Positions 26,448 through 39,986 of a DNA stretch of 64,000 nt are shown piece after piece. The stretch spans positions 1-64,000 of the forward strand of contig NZ_PDWT01000002.1 of the NCBI RefSeq assembly GCF_010093345.1, written 5' to 3'. This stretch comes from Pseudoxanthomonas yeongjuensis (GTDB lineage: Bacteria; Pseudomonadota; Gammaproteobacteria; Xanthomonadales; Xanthomonadaceae). The notes beneath the pieces are model-generated. The model made no database searches and was not told the DNA's origin. It saw only the letters and a list, made by a program, of their open reading frames with translations. How positions within the stretch are numbered: position 1 is the first letter of the stretch; every line of letters starts with the position of its first letter. The position numbers were made by a program, and so were the translations under genes.

Positions 26448-27276
26448 AGGCGAATTCCTGGGCCTGCCCGCGCTGCTGATCCGCACGCCGCAGGCCACCG
26501 CGGCCTTTTCGCTGCATGGAGGGCAGTTGTTGTCCTATGTGCCGGATGGATTCGTCGATCTGCTGTGGCTGTCGCCCGACAGCAAGCGCGCGCCTGATGC
26601 GATCCGTGGCGGGGTCCCGGTGTGCTGGCCGTACTTCGGTCGCCAGGGCCAGACGGACGATGTCCCGCAGCACGGCTTCGCACGCAATACGGCATGGACG
26701 CTGGTCGAGACAACGAATGGGTCGGACGGCGAAACCACGATCGAACTGTCCCTGCCGGAACACGCGGGCACGCCGCTGCGGCTGTCCCAGACCCTGCGCG
26801 TCGGCCGCGGCCTGACCCAGTCGTTGACCACGCGCAACACCGGGACCGCGCCGGTGGCGTTCACCCAGGCGCTGCACACTTATTTCCATGTCGGCGATGC
26901 GCAACGCGTGCAGGTCGGCGGTCTGGAGGGTTTGACCTACGCAGACAAATACGACGGTCGCGAATACCTGCAGGCCGGCGCATGGAGCCTGCGCGATCCG
27001 GGTCGCTGCGACCGCATCTACCGTCGCGCTGGTGGCCGTTACGTCCTGCACGACCCGGTGCTGCGTCGTCGCATCGAACTGCAGACCTCGGGCAGTCGTT
27101 CGCTGGTGGTCTGGAATCCGGGCGAACAGGGCATCGCTGCGATCGGCGATGCGCCGGCCGATGGCTGGCGCCATTTCGTCTGCCTGGAAGCGGCCAATGC
27201 GGGAGAGGATGTAATCGAGCTTGCGCCGGGCGAGACGCATACGCTGCGGCAAACCATCGAGGTCTCGCCTTTGTAG
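26431..27276 (+). CDS. D-hexose-6-phosphate mutarotase (YeaD-like aldose epimerase)
   Basis: The 281-residue galactose-mutarotase-like protein probably interconverts alpha and beta anomers of hexose-6-phosphates. Family blocks are HGGQLLSYVP, IRGGVPVCWPYFG near residue 53, QHGFARNTAWTLVE near 74, LHTYFHVGDA near 149 with the catalytic-type His, and LVVWNPGEQG near 225. The ATG at 26431 overlaps the transporter gene, and a second ATG nine bases on is possible. The TAG stop lies in the GTAG end of the following REP unit. Confidence 0.88.
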   Translation: MASMDEGEFLGLPALLIRTPQATAAFSLHGGQLLSYVPDGFVDLLWLSPDSKRAPDAIRGGVPVCWPYFGRQGQTDDVPQHGFARNTAWTLVETTNGSDGETTIELSLPEHAGTPLRLSQTLRVGRGLTQSLTTRNTGTAPVAFTQALHTYFHVGDAQRVQVGGLEGLTYADKYDGREYLQAGAWSLRDPGRCDRIYRRAGGRYVLHDPVLRRRIELQTSGSRSLVVWNPGEQGIAAIGDAPADGWRHFVCLEAANAGEDVIELAPGETHTLRQTIEVSPL

Positions 27277-27330
27277 GAGCGACGCGAGTCGCGAGCTTTT
27301 TCTTTCAGTCGCGACTCACGTCGCTCCTAC
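27273..27330. repeat. REP inverted pair
   Basis: GTAGGAGCGACGCGAGTCGC and its inverted partner GCGACTCACGTCGCTCCTAC enclose a T-rich centre. Together they form a long hairpin directly at the end of the mutarotase gene and supply its stop codon. Confidence 0.8.
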
Positions 27331-27350
27331 GCCATCGGTCGCAACACCCA

Positions 27351-27386
27351 AAAAGAAGGCCGCATCGCTGCGGCCTTCCTTTTTTC
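27351..27386 (+). terminator. Rho-independent terminator
   Basis: A GAAGGCCGCA/TGCGGCCTTC stem with a TCGC loop is followed by a run of six T. An A-run on the other side lets it serve the convergent PepSY gene too. It is the clearest intrinsic terminator in the window. Confidence 0.85.
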
Positions 27387-27401
27387 CATCTACTTCAACA
27401 T

Positions 27402-27851
27402 TCAATCATTCTCGACGTGCAGGATCCTGCCGTCCTTCGGATCCAGGCGGATCTCCACGTTCTTGCCGTCCTCGCGTTCGGCCTCGGCCTTCCACACGCC
27501 GTCATCGAAATCGACGTCGTGCACCTTCGAGTAACCTTCGGCGCTCAGCTTTGCTTTTACGTCGTCCTCGCTGAGCGTCGAGACCAGGGCCTCGGCGAAG
27601 ATCCTGCCGCTGGCAGGATCCACGCGCACGTCGACGCGGTTGCCGTCGGCGCTGGTGGCGTCGGTTTCCCAGGCGCCATCCTCGAAATCGAGGTCGTCGA
27701 TGCGGGTATAGCCTTTCTCGGTCAACAGGGCGCGCACCTGCGGTTCGGTCATCGTGTCGACGGAAGCATGCTGCCGCGCCATGGCCGCGCCGGAGACGAG
27801 CATCAGTGAAACGGTGGTGGCGGCAATCAGATTGTGCTTGAAGTTGCGCAT
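27402..27851 (-). CDS. Exported protein with two PepSY-type repeats
   Basis: The 149-residue protein starts at the ATG with AGGAG six bases upstream. A signal peptide ends near SGAAMARQ. Two homologous units follow, each with an 'LxxxGY.k..Dxdfddg.w..eA...dG..vd.r.DP..G.I' pattern: YTRIDDLDFEDGAWETDA with VDPASGRIF, then YSKVHDVDFDDGVWKAEA with LDPKDGRIL. PepSY-like domains occur in periplasmic proteins that inhibit or bind other proteins, and the role here is unknown. It shares the terminator with the mutarotase gene. Confidence 0.85.
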   Translation of the reverse strand: MRNFKHNLIAATTVSLMLVSGAAMARQHASVDTMTEPQVRALLTEKGYTRIDDLDFEDGAWETDATSADGNRVDVRVDPASGRIFAEALVSTLSEDDVKAKLSAEGYSKVHDVDFDDGVWKAEAEREDGKNVEIRLDPKDGRILHVEND

Positions 27852-27973
27852 GGATTGCTCCTGCATTCGAGGGAGCGTGGAGTGTGCGTGCGCGCAATGC
27901 ACTCGCGCATGAACTCACGGTCCGTCGACATTGCTGAAGCCAATGCCAACGCATCGATGCCGGCCAAGACCTC

Positions 27974-28068
27974 TGTAGGAGCGCCCATGGGCGCGAGTTT
28001 CTGATCCCCAAGGCCTCGCGCAACAAAAAAGGAAAACCTCGGAGCTCGCGACCGACGTCGCTCCCACA
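27974..28068. repeat. REP pair, divergent arms
   Basis: GTAGGAGCGCCCATGGGCGC (27974-27993) faces an inverted and diverged unit, GCTCGCGACCGACGTCGCTC, ending in CCCAC. It fills the gap between the PepSY gene and the end of the BenE gene. Confidence 0.65.
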
Positions 28069-28080
28069 GGAAAGGTTGAT

Positions 28081-29262
28081 TCATTTCTTCCAGCGCAACA
28101 CCAGCAAGGTCAGCACGCCGGCGAGCAGGCCCCAGAACGCGGAACCGATGCCGAACAGAGTCAGCCCCGAGGCGGTGACCAGGAACGCGATCAACGCCGG
28201 TTCGCGATCGCCGTCCTCGCGCAATGCCGCGGCCAGGCTGTTGCCGAGGGTGGCGAACAGGGCGATGCCGGCGATGGCCATGACCAGTTCCTTCGGGAAC
28301 GCCGCGAACAAGGCGGCTACCGTCGCCCCGAACAGGCCGACCAGCACATAGATGAAACCCGCCGACATCGCTGCCACATAACGGCGGTCGGGATCCTCGT
28401 GCGCTTCGCGGCCCATGCAGATCGCCGCGGTGATCGCGGCCAGGTTCAGGGCGTAGGCGCCGAACGGCGCCAGCAGCACGTTGGCCACGCCGGTCCAGCC
28501 GATCACCGGCGAGATCGGCACGTGGTAACCGGAGGCGCGGATCACCGCCACGCCCGGCACGTTCTGCGAGGTCATGGTGACGATGAACAACGGCAGGGCG
28601 ATGCCGAACACCGCCGCCAGCGACAACGTCGGCATGATGAACACCGGCCGGGCCAGCTCCAGTTGCAGATCGCCGGTGCGCAGCAGTCCCTGGCCGATGG
28701 CGAAGGCGATGCCGACCAGCAAGGTGACGATGACCGCATAGCGCGGCATCAGCCGGCGTCCGAGCAGATAGACCACGAACATGGTCAGGGCCATGCCCGG
28801 CCGCGTGTCCATGGCAACGAACACATCCAGGCCGAAACGCAGCAACACCCCGGCCAGCATGCCCGAGGCCAACGACACCGGAATGCGCCCGAGCATGCGT
28901 TCGAACACGCCGGAGAAACCGGCCGCGGCCATCAGCAGCGCCGACAGCACGAACGCGCCGATCGCATCGGACAACGGCAAGCCGGCGCTGCTGGTCATCA
29001 GCATCGCCGCGCCCGGCGTCGACCAGGCGGTCACCACCGGCATGCGGTAGCGCAGCGACAAGGCGATGCAGGTGATGCCCATGCCCAGGCCGAGCGCCCA
29101 CATCCATGAACTGATCTCCGCCTGCGACGCGCCCAGCGCCTGCGCGGCCTGGAACACGATCACCGCCGAACTGGTGAAGCCGACCAGCACGGTGACGAAG
29201 CCGGCGGCGATGGCGGAAAGGGAAAGGTCGCGGATGAAGTGGCGGGGTGGGTTCGAGGACAT
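28081..29262 (-). CDS. BenE-family benzoate/H+ symporter-like transporter
   Basis: The product is about 393 residues from the ATG at 29262. The longer frame runs through a REP element and is not credible. It has about twelve hydrophobic segments and BenE-family blocks: GFVTVLVGFTSSAVIVFQAA, VTAWSTPGAAMLMT near residue 84, and FGAYALNLAAITAAICMGREAHEDP near 290. The name comes from Acinetobacter BenE, a benzoate permease. No aromatic degradation genes are nearby, so the substrate is uncertain. Confidence 0.86.
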   Translation of the reverse strand: MSSNPPRHFIRDLSLSAIAAGFVTVLVGFTSSAVIVFQAAQALGASQAEISSWMWALGLGMGITCIALSLRYRMPVVTAWSTPGAAMLMTSSAGLPLSDAIGAFVLSALLMAAAGFSGVFERMLGRIPVSLASGMLAGVLLRFGLDVFVAMDTRPGMALTMFVVYLLGRRLMPRYAVIVTLLVGIAFAIGQGLLRTGDLQLELARPVFIMPTLSLAAVFGIALPLFIVTMTSQNVPGVAVIRASGYHVPISPVIGWTGVANVLLAPFGAYALNLAAITAAICMGREAHEDPDRRYVAAMSAGFIYVLVGLFGATVAALFAAFPKELVMAIAGIALFATLGNSLAAALREDGDREPALIAFLVTASGLTLFGIGSAFWGLLAGVLTLLVLRWKK

Positions 29263-29278
29263 GGCGATATTGTCGCCC

Positions 29279-29393
29279 GTAGGAGCGCCCCTTGGGCGCG
29301 ATGCTCTTGCGGGTGGCATGACGAAGAGCATCGCGCCCAAGGGGCGCTCCTGCGCGCCGCGCAAGAGCATCGCGGGCAAGGCCCGCTCCTACC
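29279..29393. repeat. REP cluster of three units
   Basis: A direct unit (GTAGGAGCGCCCCTTGGGCG) and an inverted unit with the same palindrome span 29279-29352. A third inverted unit, ending GCAAGGCCCGCTCCTAC, finishes at 29393. It lies between benE and the Hsp70-like gene. Confidence 0.75.
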
Positions 29394-29408
29394 CCGCCCG
29401 CAAGAGGG

Positions 29409-30761
29409 TTACAGGTGGCTTGCCAGCCCCGAAACCACGCCCAGCGACGGATCGCCGTGCACCAGGCGCGCATGCGGGAACGCATCGCGGACCACCGCCT
29501 GCACATACGGCGCGCGCGACATGCCGCCGGTCAGGAACACGCTGTCCGGCGGCATCGCCAGTTCCGCCGCGACTTCCTGCAGCAAGCGCGCCAGCCTGCC
29601 CAGGAAATCCACGCTGGCGGCGGTGAGGTCGGCGCGACTGGCCGCGACCGACAACGCCGCATCGATGTAATCCAGTTCGTGGCGGCTGGCCTGGTGTTCG
29701 CTGAGCCGCATCTTCATCGTTTCCACTCCGCGATACAGGCGCGTGGTGCCACCGTCCTGCTGCAGCGCCTGCAGGCGGCCGTTGTACGGCGCCGGGACTT
29801 CGCTGAAATCGCGCTTGTGGAACGCGCGCTGGCGCGGCATGTCCTGGACCATCGCCGCGTCGACGAAATGATGCGCGGGCACGCGGGTGTCGCCGCGGCC
29901 GAACAGCGGCATGAACTGGGCCATGCTCAGGGCCAGGTCCACGTCGGTGCCGCCATTGGGCAGGCCCCAGGCGCGATGGATCACCGGCATCTCGCTGCCG
30001 CCGACGTGGGCATGGGCGATGTCGGTGGTGCCGCCGCCGATGTCCACCACCAGCGTGGAATGACGGGTATCGCTGCCGGCGTGGTAGTGCAGCGCCGCGG
30101 CCACCGGTTCTTCCAGGAAATCCACGGCCTCGAAACCGGCGATCTGCGCCGCCTCGGCCAGGATGTCCAGCGCTTGCTCGCCGCCTTCCGGTCCCAGCGA
30201 ACTGCGGAACTGCACCGGTCGCCCGATCGTGGCCAGGCGCACGTCGATGTCCAACTGCTCGCTGGCCGCCATCCGGATGTGTTCCAGGATCTGCGCGGCG
30301 ATGCCGGTGATGGTCTGGCGCGCGCGCGGCAGCAGGTCGTAGCCGAGCATCGACTTCGGCGACTGGACCAGGTGGCCACTGCCTTCCAGCAGGTAACGGT
30401 CGATGGCTTCCTCGCCGAACACCGCGTCGTCGAGATCGGCTGCGGAATCCTCGGCTTCCTTCACCTGCGCTTCCAGCCACTGCCGGCGCACCACCTGCAC
30501 CGCATCGCGATACAGCTGCGCCTCGCTGCGCGGCATCGCCCCGCTGCGGGTCTGTTCCGCCTTGGCCGCACGCACCAGTACCGCCACTTCGCCTTCCAAC
30601 TCGCGGGTCAGGCGGAAATCGGCCGGGTCTGGCAGGGCGACGGGGAAGAACGCCGCGGTGCGGAACTGCGGCAGCCCGTTGAACTGGATGTGCTGCAGCC
30701 GGTCGCCCACGCGCGCGGCCGCCGCCGAATAGCTGGTGCCGAAGTCGATGCCGATTCTCAT
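29409..30761 (-). CDS. Hsp70-family protein (YegD-like)
   Basis: The 450-residue actin/Hsp70 ATPase begins with phosphate-1 MRIGIDFGTSYSAAA and contains phosphate-2 STLVVDIGGGTTDIAHA near residue 232, plus the adenosine motif FLTGGMSRAPYVQAV near 410. It matches the short Hsp70-like YegD group, which lacks the usual substrate-binding half. The function is unknown, possibly an ATPase with a special client. The ATG at 30761 lacks a recognisable Shine-Dalgarno sequence but is fixed by the conserved N-terminus. Confidence 0.85.
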   Translation of the reverse strand: MRIGIDFGTSYSAAAARVGDRLQHIQFNGLPQFRTAAFFPVALPDPADFRLTRELEGEVAVLVRAAKAEQTRSGAMPRSEAQLYRDAVQVVRRQWLEAQVKEAEDSAADLDDAVFGEEAIDRYLLEGSGHLVQSPKSMLGYDLLPRARQTITGIAAQILEHIRMAASEQLDIDVRLATIGRPVQFRSSLGPEGGEQALDILAEAAQIAGFEAVDFLEEPVAAALHYHAGSDTRHSTLVVDIGGGTTDIAHAHVGGSEMPVIHRAWGLPNGGTDVDLALSMAQFMPLFGRGDTRVPAHHFVDAAMVQDMPRQRAFHKRDFSEVPAPYNGRLQALQQDGGTTRLYRGVETMKMRLSEHQASRHELDYIDAALSVAASRADLTAASVDFLGRLARLLQEVAAELAMPPDSVFLTGGMSRAPYVQAVVRDAFPHARLVHGDPSLGVVSGLASHL

Positions 30762-30816
30762 GGGGGGAGGAAGCCTGCGCGGGGCCGGCGATTCTACGCG
30801 GTACCGGCGGAAACCC

Positions 30817-30891
30817 GTAGGAGCGGGCCTTGCCCGCGATGCTTTCGCGGGAGGCATAACGAAAAGCATCGCGGGCAAGGCCCGCTCCTAC
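30817..30891. repeat. REP inverted pair
   Basis: GTAGGAGCGGGCCTTGCCCG and its inverted copy CGGGCAAGGCCCGCTCCTAC form a 75-base near-perfect hairpin. The two arms also share GATGCTTTCGC/CGAAAAGCATC inside. It lies between the Hsp70-like gene and gltD. Confidence 0.8.
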
Positions 30892-30896
30892 ATGGG

Positions 30897-32354
<1,458 letters not shown>

Positions 32355-32357
32355 CTA

Positions 32358-32461
32358 GAAACGAGTGGAGAGGAACGAGAAACGAGTAGGAGCGGGCATC
32401 GCCATGATCTGCAGGAATTCGAGCGGCCCACACTCGTTCCTCGTTCCTCTCCACTCGTTCC
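32358..32461. repeat. Long imperfect inverted repeat between gltB and gltD
   Basis: Arms at 32358-32387 and 32432-32461 are 30 bases each and pair with only two mismatches. Each arm is itself built from GAACGAG/AACGAGT-like units. The 44-base loop includes GGAGCGGGCATCGCCATG. It differs from the REP families elsewhere. It could stabilise the gltB mRNA end or reduce read-through into gltD. Confidence 0.85.
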
Positions 32462-32466
32462 TCGCA

Positions 32467-36939
<4,473 letters not shown>

Positions 36940-37043
36940 CTTGTTGCCACCGGATAAGGCCGGCCGGCTCACGCCGGTCGGCGAAGTGACGGCGACACCG
37001 CACCCTGCGCAAGCGGCGCTACTGGAATGTCTCCGGAGACCCG

Positions 37044-37072
37044 ACTAAAGCATAGATGTTGCGGTGCCGCAA
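37044..37072 (-). promoter_or_regulatory. Predicted gltB promoter with overlapping palindrome
   Basis: On the minus strand TTGCGG and TTTAGT are spaced by 17 bases, a fair sigma-70 promoter about 105 bases before the gltB ATG. The -35 hexamer lies inside a perfect inverted repeat TTGCGGTGCCGCAA (37059-37072), which could be an operator. The regulator is unknown. Confidence 0.4.
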
Positions 37073-37151
37073 CACGGTTCGACACACGGTCCGGTAGTTA
37101 CATCGGCAACTGTTTTGCTTCCTGGGATTCGGTCAAGGCGGACAATCGATC

Positions 37152-37194
37152 CAGGGTCTAAATCAAGCCGGCAGGCTTGAACGAGTCGTCAGGC
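37152..37194 (-). other. Short attC-like site at the distal end of the cassette array
   Basis: On the minus strand GCCTGAC, GACTCGTTCAAGCC, a three-base loop, GGCTTGATTTA and a degenerate R' (GACCCTG). The R'' box and inner arms fit the array, but the R' side has decayed. It overlaps the end of the DUF4386 gene, which stops in its R'' box. Confidence 0.5.
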
Positions 37195-37887
37195 AGCGCC
37201 GGTCTTGGGTCGCCGTGCTCCCACCAGCAGCAGCCAGAGGCAGGTGCCGATCTCACCGACCGCGGCAGGCAAGCCCGCATAGTTCGAGACCAGCGTGTCG
37301 GAGTAATGCGGAACCAACAGCTCCCCGAACACGTTGACCATGTAACCAAGGCAACCCAGCATCAGCAGGAGGCCCAGGAGTTTCGGCAGGAAGCCGGATT
37401 TCAGCACCAGATAGCCGAAGGGAAGCAGCCACAGTCCCCAGAACAGGCGGGTGACCAGAAGTCCGTTGCCGTACGCCTCGAGCGACAGCTTGGCCATGGC
37501 CTGCAGCTGATCGGGAGCGAATGCCTGGCCGAAACGGGCGTCGGTCAACAATGCGAGCGCGTCCAGCCGATGGCCCACGCTGACCAGCGCGATCGGCACG
37601 CCCGCGACCGCAAGCGCCACCATCAGCGCGGCGGCGGTCGGGCTGGTGGAACGGAACAACCGGAAAAGAACCAGAGGCAACAGCAGGAACGCGACCTGCT
37701 CGATCATGAAGCTGGCGATGCCGGACCGGAACAACGATTCGTGCATGACGATGTTGCCGGCCGTCGCGGTCGGGTCGTTCGTCACGTTGATCTGCGAAGG
37801 CACGTAGGCCAGGCTGAAGATGCCTGTCGCCACGACGATGAGGTACAACAGCCCCGCCAGCCTGCTGACCTTGTTTTCATTGGTCAT
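37189..37887 (-). CDS. DUF4386 membrane protein
   Basis: The 232-residue integral membrane protein has the DUF4386 pattern. RLAGLLYLIVVATGIFSLAY is at the N-terminus, MHESLFRSGIASFMIEQVAF near residue 45, and FWGLWLLPFGYLVLKSGFLPK near 148, with about six hydrophobic segments. No function is known for the family. I chose the ATG at 37887, since the longer frame begins in attC-like sequence. The gene ends inside an attC-like site, and another lies 147 bases upstream, which makes it a gene cassette. Confidence 0.8.
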   Translation of the reverse strand: MTNENKVSRLAGLLYLIVVATGIFSLAYVPSQINVTNDPTATAGNIVMHESLFRSGIASFMIEQVAFLLLPLVLFRLFRSTSPTAAALMVALAVAGVPIALVSVGHRLDALALLTDARFGQAFAPDQLQAMAKLSLEAYGNGLLVTRLFWGLWLLPFGYLVLKSGFLPKLLGLLLMLGCLGYMVNVFGELLVPHYSDTLVSNYAGLPAAVGEIGTCLWLLLVGARRPKTGAA

Positions 37888-38033
37888 GAGATCGTCTCGC
37901 GAATAGCCGGAGCCTTCAGCGAAGTCATGGCGTTCCCTGTTCCCGGGCCGGAGGTCCAACCCACCTTAAACCCTGCGGCCACGAAAGCCGGGTGCTGGAA
38001 GTAATGGCGGATGGGCCATGGCGATTCCGTTTC

Positions 38034-38092
38034 GGTCTGCGCCCGGATCGGGCCGGCTGGTGGAGTGGGTCGGCTCGAATCAATCGTCGGAT
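38034..38092 (-). other. attC-like site
   Basis: On the minus strand ATCCGAC, GATTGATTCGAGCCGACCC, a short loop, GGCCGGCCCGATCCGGGC-like arm and GCAGACC. The TTGATTCGAGCCG half is well conserved, and the R' half is degenerate. Confidence 0.5.
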
Positions 38093-38233
38093 CCAGGCAG
38101 GCGCGCCTGCGACCCGGTCGGGCCCGGATAGGTGGATCACGTGCTTGCGGAAACCGATGGCCGTGCCCGTCATTGCGTCGCCTGCCACGAATGCAATCGG
38201 AAGCCCGGGCTCCGCGCCGGGGACGACAGTCGC
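38093..38233 (-). other. Putative cassette without a convincing gene
   Basis: These 141 bases lie between two attC-like sites. The only frame (87 aa on the minus strand, 38188-37925) runs through the next attC-like site and has an unconvincing Arg/Pro-rich composition. It may be a non-coding or decayed cassette. Confidence 0.4.
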
Positions 38234-38338
38234 CTTTAACGCGCGCGTACGCGGGAATTCAGCCGCAAGAACCGGATGTCGATACAGAACAGCTGCGAGA
38301 GTTGACGATGCGGCCCCGGCTCGAACGAATTGTCAGGG
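38234..38338 (-). other. attC-like site with long central loop
   Basis: On the minus strand CCCTGAC, AATTCGTTCGAGCCG, a loop of about 50 bases, CGGCTGAATTCCCGCG, then a longer spacer before GTTAAAG. The AATTCGTTCGAGCCG and CGGCTGAATT arms pair as in the other sites. The stop codon of the upstream cassette gene lies in the R'' box. Confidence 0.5.
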
Positions 38339-38824
38339 CTCGTCCGCCACGCGGGAAAAGAACGCGGTCCGCTGCATGGGAGTTCCATCCTCTTTGAAAT
38401 ACGTTTCGGTCTCGGTCAAGACCCCGCGGTCCGCGCCCACCGAAAAGACCCGCGTGGATCTTGGAACTCCCTGATAAACGATCTGCATTACGAGGACGTT
38501 CGGGGCGGGCATTTTTGCAGCGAGAACATCGACCCAGTAGGTGCCGGAAGCCCGCCCGGGCGTGCCGTCCAGAGACAGCGTGGACTGGGTGAGCATCTTG
38601 TTGTTGTTCTGGTCGATTATCTCGACGTGGGTCGTCCACTTCCCGCCAGGCGCATCGCGGAAATCGAGATGGACGCTCTTTGGCCGCGCTTCGGGCGGCA
38701 TCGGCAAGGTATCCACGTCCAGAGTCCATTGACCCACCAATGGTGATTCGGCCGGCGACGCGGCGAATGCCGGCGTGACTTGCAGCATGGCGACAGCCAG
38801 CGCCGCGATGAATGTCGTTTTCAT
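38333..38824 (-). CDS. Secreted cassette protein, unknown function
   Basis: The 163-residue product has a signal peptide (MKTTFIAALAVAMLQVTPAF, cleaved near AFAAS). The mature part begins PLVGQWTLDVDTLPMPPEAR and is beta-strand-rich, with GGKWTTHVEIIDQNNNKM and VFSVGADRGVLTETETYF. This suggests a lipocalin-like or beta-barrel fold, but I name no family. AGGGAGA five bases before the ATG is the strongest start signal in the array. attC-like sites lie on both sides. Confidence 0.72.
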   Translation of the reverse strand: MKTTFIAALAVAMLQVTPAFAASPAESPLVGQWTLDVDTLPMPPEARPKSVHLDFRDAPGGKWTTHVEIIDQNNNKMLTQSTLSLDGTPGRASGTYWVDVLAAKMPAPNVLVMQIVYQGVPRSTRVFSVGADRGVLTETETYFKEDGTPMQRTAFFSRVADEP

Positions 38825-38900
38825 GCTGTCTCCCTTGTGGGTTGGTCATTCTTGCTTTGATCATTTTTGGGCTGGCGGCGCGACCAATGCTGCGACAGAG

Positions 38901-38958
38901 CCCTGGCATCCGACACAGCCGACCGCGAAGCAGCTTCGGCTTGAATGGATTGTCAGGC
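38901..38958 (-). other. attC-like site
   Basis: On the minus strand GCCTGAC, AATCCATTCAAGCCGA, an AGCTGCTTCGCGG loop, TCGGCTGTGTCGGAT and a degenerate R' GCCAGGG. The R'' box and CATTCAAGCCGA arm are well conserved. Confidence 0.6.
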
Positions 38959-39168
38959 CTCTTGTTGCGCACGGTGGTGGGCGACAAGCGCGTTGGCGCG
39001 GCCGCGTCCGATCCGATGTCCGGACTTGAGAAAGGCGACCTGCTCCATGTGCTTCCTGTCCCGTACCGGATCGAGGAGTCCGAGCCAGTGCTTCACGGGC
39101 TTTCCATAAGTCTTTTCGATCGAAGGAAAGTAAGAAGCTGGTCCTTTGGATTTTTCGTCTGCTTCCAT
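38953..39168 (-). CDS. DUF4287 domain protein
   Basis: This 71-residue protein contains the compact DUF4287 pattern: YFPSIEKTYGKPVKHWLGLL followed by a Lys-Ser-Gly-His segment (FLKSGHRIGRGRANALVAHH). No biochemical function is established. It starts 36 bases after one attC-like site and ends inside the next, a typical cassette layout. Confidence 0.75.
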   Translation of the reverse strand: MEADEKSKGPASYFPSIEKTYGKPVKHWLGLLDPVRDRKHMEQVAFLKSGHRIGRGRANALVAHHRAQQEA

Positions 39169-39203
39169 GCGGTTAATCCAATCTGCGATGGTCTATGGAT
39201 GAG

Positions 39204-39262
39204 GCCTAACGCCTGAATTAAGCCGCCCTGGAGGTGGGTTCGGCTTGAATGAATGATCGGGC
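39204..39262 (-). other. attC site (well conserved R' side)
   Basis: On the minus strand GCCCGAT, CATTCATTCAAGCCGAACCC, a short loop, GGGCGGCTTAATTCAGGC and an exact consensus R' box GTTAGGC. It matches published Xanthomonas chromosomal-integron attC sequences in pattern, from memory. Confidence 0.75.
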
Positions 39263-39547
39263 ATCAAGTTTGCTGCTGAATACCTTGATTGCTATGAAAG
39301 AGCATAGCCAAGCTAAACCCGTGGAAAAGAATAAAGCAACAAATAAGATGAGCAGAGCCAGTTCGGGCAGGCCATGTGTTGGGAGATCATGGTCTGTGTG
39401 GGATGCGGCCAATCCGCACAACGCGAAGAAGGCAATACTGAAGCTTATCCAGAATGCCTTCCAAGAGCGATGCGCGGCGCAGGTCGCGATACAGAAGTAC
39501 ACGGTAAAGGCCAAGGAGATTATGAAGATAGAAAATTCCGCGCTCAT
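39218..39547 (-). CDS. Cassette-encoded membrane protein, unknown function
   Basis: The 109-residue protein has three or four hydrophobic segments (FIISLAFTVYFCIATCA, WISFSIAFFALCGLA and LALLILFVALFFSTGLAWLCS) and a short polar tail. I recognise no family. The ATG lies four bases after the R' box of the upstream attC with no Shine-Dalgarno sequence. The stop codon is inside the next attC. Its base composition is visibly more AT-rich than the flanking chromosome, which fits a cassette of foreign origin. Confidence 0.65.
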   Translation of the reverse strand: MSAEFSIFIISLAFTVYFCIATCAAHRSWKAFWISFSIAFFALCGLAASHTDHDLPTHGLPELALLILFVALFFSTGLAWLCSFIAIKVFSSKLDARSFIQAEPTSRAA

Positions 39548-39550
39548 TGA

Positions 39551-39610
39551 TGTCTACGCCTGAATTAAGCCGAACCTCAAAGCGGGTTCGGCTCGAATGA
39601 ATCGTTAGGT
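39551..39610 (-). other. attC site (well conserved R'' side)
   Basis: On the minus strand an exact R'' box ACCTAAC, GATTCATTCGAGCCGAACC, a CGCTTTGA loop, GGTTCGGCTTAATTCAGGC and R' GTAGACA (one base from GTTAGACA). The arms pair over about 20 bases with the mismatched bulges typical of attC. Confidence 0.75.
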
Positions 39611-39969
39611 CGCTCGCCCGCAATAGCGACTTGCCGCCGCTTTGGAAGGCTCGTGAGCGCCTTGGTATAGGACCATGCAATAAGCTCCTTAAGGTAATCG
39701 GCTGGAATTGTGCCGACATCCACGATTGTGACCCAACGGAACCTGGCCATATAACGGGCTGGCTTGATGCCAGGGACGTCCGTCAACTCCAGGAAGCGTT
39801 CTGGGGTGGCGCAGATACTGAAGCGCCACTTCTCCGGCTCACTGGTCTTGAAATAGGCGAACTGTTTGCCGCCGACAGAGTAGGCGAGAACGTTGCCAGG
39901 CGGCCCGAACAACTTCGAAGAGGCGCCGGGGTAGCGGCTGCAATGTTCTTTGACGGCGGCAACATCCAT
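39577..39969 (-). CDS. MmcQ/YjbR family protein
   Basis: The 130-residue protein is of the MmcQ/YjbR fold (double-wing DNA-binding-like). Matching blocks are VAAVKEHCSRYPGASSKLFG at the N-terminus, YSVGGKQFAYFKTSEPEKW near residue 33, and WVTIVDVGTIPADYLKELI near 79. Members are common in accessory DNA, and their role is unknown. I chose the ATG at 39969, 18 bases after the cassette border. The gene ends within the adjoining attC and is the first cassette of the array. Confidence 0.83.
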   Translation of the reverse strand: MDVAAVKEHCSRYPGASSKLFGPPGNVLAYSVGGKQFAYFKTSEPEKWRFSICATPERFLELTDVPGIKPARYMARFRWVTIVDVGTIPADYLKELIAWSYTKALTSLPKRRQVAIAGERPNDSFEPNPL

Positions 39970-39986
39970 TGGGCGCTTCCTGAGCG

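Noticed and set aside
37925-38188. 87-codon minus-strand frame in the cassette array
   Set aside because: It crosses an attC-like site, is Arg/Pro-rich and has no start signal. It was kept only as a note on a possible empty cassette.
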